Assembly (NCBI GenBank): GCA_966250335.1
Contig: CBINGZ010000006.1
Span: 62,001-126,000 of the forward strand
DNA length: 64,000 bases
Source: OLB7 sp966250335
GTDB taxonomy: Bacteria > Bacteroidota > Ignavibacteria > OLB7
Direction: 5' to 3'
A program made the position numbers and the translations under genes. The notes under the pieces were generated by a model. That model did no database searches. It was given only the letters and a program-made list of their open reading frames with translations, and was not told where the DNA came from. Below, piece after piece: positions 61,410 to 64,000 of the stretch. The first letter of the stretch is position 1. Each line of letters starts with the position of its first letter.

Positions 61410-64000
61410 ATGACACTGCTCCGCAATCTCTATCGCTGCACGATTATTCTAATTCTGGTCTCGATCCCCGCCTTCGCCCAGAACGGCTGGGAGAGCATAG
61501 GAAGAAACGACAACCGTGAGGCCCGCCGCCTGTTCACCGAACGGCTGAAGGCCGACAGCACCGACCGCGACGCCCTCAAGGGACTGATCTATCTGGCCGA
61601 GCTCGAAGGTGATCCCCACTCCTACATAGCGAGCATCAACACCCTGATCCGGCATCACTGGGAGGAGCCGATCTTCCTCCTCTTCCGCGACAGCTACGAC
61701 GGGCCGATCGAGGAGGCCCTGAACTCCGGCAGACTGAGCGAGCAGGTGAAAGCCGACGCCCGCATCAGGATGGCGCAGGATCTGAAGGCCGACAGAAAGT
61801 TCGCCGAGGCGGAGAAGGTCTTCGGTGAGCACTTCGGCAGGTACGACTGGAGTCTGCTCGGTCCCTTCAAGAACCCGGCCGGGAGCGCCCACGCGCAGAC
61901 CTTCCCGGTGGAGAAGGAGCCGTACGACGCCGGCCGGACCTACATCGACGAAAGCGGCCTGGAGCTGAAGTGGCTGACCCCCGAGTACTGCGGCAGGAAC
62001 GGGGAGATCAACTTCACCAAGCATCTGCTGGAACGGGTCAACGACACCTATTTCGCGAACACGTTCCTGACCACGAAGACCCCCTCCAGGGTCCAGCTCC
62101 GGCTGGGACGGAGCGCCCCGGTGAAGATCTGGCTGGACGACCATCAGGTCTACGAAAGCGCTGATCCTATCGCATTCGAATACGACGGCGAGATCATCGA
62201 GCTCGACCTTCCCGCCGGAACCCACAGGCTGCTGGTGAAGCTCTCCGCGATCCCCCTCTACGTCACCCGCGACGACGAGTACGATCTGTTCGAGTTCTTC
62301 GACTCTCCCGATTTCAACCAGGATGTCCTCTCGATCCGTCTGACCGACACCTCCGGCGCTCTCCTCCGCGGCGTGGAATCGCGCGCCTCCGGGAACTACA
62401 CGCCGGCGCGATACGATGTAACGGTCAGAAGGCTTGCGGCGGTCGAATACTATCGGAAGCGGATCGAGGCGGAGCCGGGGAACTGGTTCAACTACTACGC
62501 CCTCTGCAAGGCGTTCATGAACTACGGCATGGTGCAGGAGTCGGAGGAGTTTTTCGTGAAGGCGCTCCGCAGAAACCCGGAGAACGTCTGCCTGAAATAT
62601 CTCGCCGCGAAATCGTACGCCACCAACGGCAAGATCGAGGCCGCCTACAACGTCCTGAACGGGGTGGATATGGAACGGACTCCGATCTATTCCATCCTTT
62701 TCGATCGCCTGCAGGAGATCGATATGGACAACGAGGAGGATCGCTATCTGGCGGCGCTCAACACGCTGCGCGGGGTCGCCCCCTCGAACTATCAGATCAT
62801 CTCGCTGATGGTCTCCTACTACGTCAAGAAGGATATGGACGAGGAGCGGGACGCGTTCATCGATTCGATATCGGCCGCCTACCCGACCTACGCCGACTAC
62901 CTGGAACCGCAGAAATCGATCCACGACGTGGAAGAGCGGCACAGCCTGGCCGACGACGAACGGAGGTCGCAGGTCGACAGTCTCCGGTCGGTCCTGAAGG
63001 ATCGCTACCTGATAGATGACTACGAGACGGTGATCGACTACTATCGCGACCAGAACGATCATGACGAGGTGGTACGCCTTTACGACGAAGTGATCGGCGG
63101 GAGCCCCTACACGGTCCGCTACAGGCTCTCCAAGAGCTACGAGCTCTTCGAGAACAAACGTTTCGCCGAGGCGTTGCGGGTGATGGACACCGTGCTGACG
63201 ATCGCGCCGCACAACGAGTCGGCGCTGGAACTGGTGGGGGATATCTACGATCAGATGAAGGACAAGCAGCGCGCCCTTGAATATTACAGGAAGGTGCAGC
63301 GGAGCGGGCAGCGGGGATACTACTTCAACAACTCGGTCGAGAGCAAGATCGAGAAGATCGAGGGACCGCGCGCTTATAAATCGTTCTTCGATACGAAAGG
63401 GTTCGCCGAGGTCCTTGCCGACAAGGGATGGCTCGACCGCTACAAGGGGGAGGAAGCGGTGGTGCTGATGTACACCCGCGACATGATCATGGACACCAAC
63501 GAGCAGATCCGCACCTACAGCCGCATGATGGTGAAGATCCTCTCCGAGGCGGGCGCCAACACCTGGACGCAGACCGGATTCGGCTACATGGGAGATCTCG
63601 ATTTCGTCAAGGTCGTCAAGGCGAACGGCGCGGAGGTGGTCCCAGACAGGCGCGGCGACTATGTCGTCTTCAAGAACCTCGTCCCCGGCGATCTTATTCA
63701 GATCGAGGGGCAGGATCTCTCCTCCCCATCGCAGTATTTCGATCACGAGTTCTTCGACATTTCGGTCTTCGGCTTCAGCGCCCCGGTCTACTATTCCAAG
63801 CTGGAGGTGATGGTTCCGAAGGGGAAATATCTCGGTGTGCAGCATCACCGGCTGCCGGGGGAGGCGGTGAAGAGCGTCAAGGGATCGTACGATTCCTACC
63901 GCTGGGAGTATTCCACCCTGCCGAAGATCGCCGAGGAGGACGCGGTGATCGACAGGATGGACCTCTACAGAAACGTCTTCGTCAGCACCATGCCGGACTG
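61410..64000 (+). CDS. TPR and DUF3857-containing exported protein (3' end outside window)
   Basis: The frame runs from ATG 61410 to the window end without a stop, 863 codons visible. A signal peptide (MTLLRNLYRCTIILILVS, then IPAFAQ) is followed by helical repeats with TPR character (DNREARRLFTERLKADSTD), a beta domain at about 150-310 (APVKIWLDDHQVYES, PAGTHRLLVKL), more TPR-like repeats (WFNYYALCKAFMNYGMVQ; ALELVGDIYDQMKDKQRALE) and from about residue 685 a DUF3857 region (VVLMYTRDMIMDTNEQIRTY). DUF3857 is usually followed by a transglutaminase-like domain, which would lie beyond the window. A long open frame on the other strand over the same bases is a shadow of this gene. Confidence 0.88.
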   Translation, partial: MTLLRNLYRCTIILILVSIPAFAQNGWESIGRNDNREARRLFTERLKADSTDRDALKGLIYLAELEGDPHSYIASINTLIRHHWEEPIFLLFRDSYDGPIEEALNSGRLSEQVKADARIRMAQDLKADRKFAEAEKVFGEHFGRYDWSLLGPFKNPAGSAHAQTFPVEKEPYDAGRTYIDESGLELKWLTPEYCGRNGEINFTKHLLERVNDTYFANTFLTTKTPSRVQLRLGRSAPVKIWLDDHQVYESADPIAFEYDGEIIELDLPAGTHRLLVKLSAIPLYVTRDDEYDLFEFFDSPDFNQDVLSIRLTDTSGALLRGVESRASGNYTPARYDVTVRRLAAVEYYRKRIEAEPGNWFNYYALCKAFMNYGMVQESEEFFVKALRRNPENVCLKYLAAKSYATNGKIEAAYNVLNGVDMERTPIYSILFDRLQEIDMDNEEDRYLAALNTLRGVAPSNYQIISLMVSYYVKKDMDEERDAFIDSISAAYPTYADYLEPQKSIHDVEERHSLADDERRSQVDSLRSVLKDRYLIDDYETVIDYYRDQNDHDEVVRLYDEVIGGSPYTVRYRLSKSYELFENKRFAEALRVMDTVLTIAPHNESALELVGDIYDQMKDKQRALEYYRKVQRSGQRGYYFNNSVESKIEKIEGPRAYKSFFDTKGFAEVLADKGWLDRYKGEEAVVLMYTRDMIMDTNEQIRTYSRMMVKILSEAGANTWTQTGFGYMGDLDFVKVVKANGAEVVPDRRGDYVVFKNLVPGDLIQIEGQDLSSPSQYFDHEFFDISVFGFSAPVYYSKLEVMVPKGKYLGVQHHRLPGEAVKSVKGSYDSYRWEYSTLPKIAEEDAVIDRMDLYRNVFVSTMPD

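Noticed and set aside
61449..63848. A 799-codon open frame on the minus strand
   Set aside because: It mirrors the TPR/DUF3857 gene on the plus strand, which has a signal peptide, repeats and a recognised domain. GC-rich codon use leaves the reverse frame open.

Overview
The window is GC-rich bacterial chromosome, densely packed, with no tRNA, rRNA, CRISPR array, transposase or phage gene that I can see. Several signs point to the Bacteroidota/Chlorobi-Kapabacteria side of the tree. Three secreted proteins end in type IX secretion (T9SS) C-terminal sorting domains. A TANFOR-type giant surface protein is present. LytS/LytTR regulation, DUF983, DUF4097 and DUF3857 proteins occur. Several intergenic regions carry promoters of the form TTGN-N19-TANNTTYG, resembling the Bacteroidota -33/-7 promoter. 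The high GC content fits a Kapabacteria-like lineage better than most Bacteroidetes, but this assignment is inference.

Layout, left to right. At 1-3066 lie the end of a GMC oxidoreductase, a palindromic repeat cluster, a decayed methyltransferase and a lipoprotein with a duplicated NPPHGQPGH motif. From 3063 to 14865 on the minus strand is a three-gene surface unit: outer-membrane protein, 2658-residue TANFOR/coiled-coil giant, and a fibronectin-type-III protein. At 15020-24168 are a methylmalonyl-CoA mutase-type large subunit, the ribosome-rescue hydrolase ArfB, a T9SS-exported subtilisin, an MFS transporter, a methyltransferase and a T9SS-exported FG-GAP protein. At 24146-27893 a serine hydrolase, a LytS-type kinase and a LytTR regulator form a translationally coupled operon. 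At 28225-34660 are a DUF983 protein with an ABC exporter, an ECF sigma/anti-sigma/DUF4097 operon, an SDR reductase and an S51 peptidase, followed by a second repeat cluster.

From 35264 to 40349 a MalT-like LuxR regulator is followed by four small genes (DUF6265, HAD, GNAT, free-methionine-sulfoxide reductase), then a third repeat cluster and an L,D-transpeptidase. From 48467 down to 41692 on the minus strand is the fatty-acid and phospholipid cluster plsX-fabH-fabD-fabG-acpP-fabF-rnc, read from a recognisable promoter. The rnc gene ends inside a 15-bp minisatellite. Upstream are an uncharacterised 477-residue protein with its own promoter and a leader of about 220 nt, an AAA-ATPase/SARP-type regulator with an NHL propeller gene, a phosphoglucose/phosphomannose isomerase, an ArsC-like protein, an acidic hypothetical protein and an OGG2-type DNA glycosylase. 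The right end has a T9SS-exported glycoside-hydrolase-like protein and a TPR/DUF3857 protein that runs off the window.

The least explained parts are the TANFOR giant and its partners, the 477-residue protein with its leader, the reversed-order ATPase/SARP regulator, and the palindromic repeats that supply stop codons to the genes beside them.
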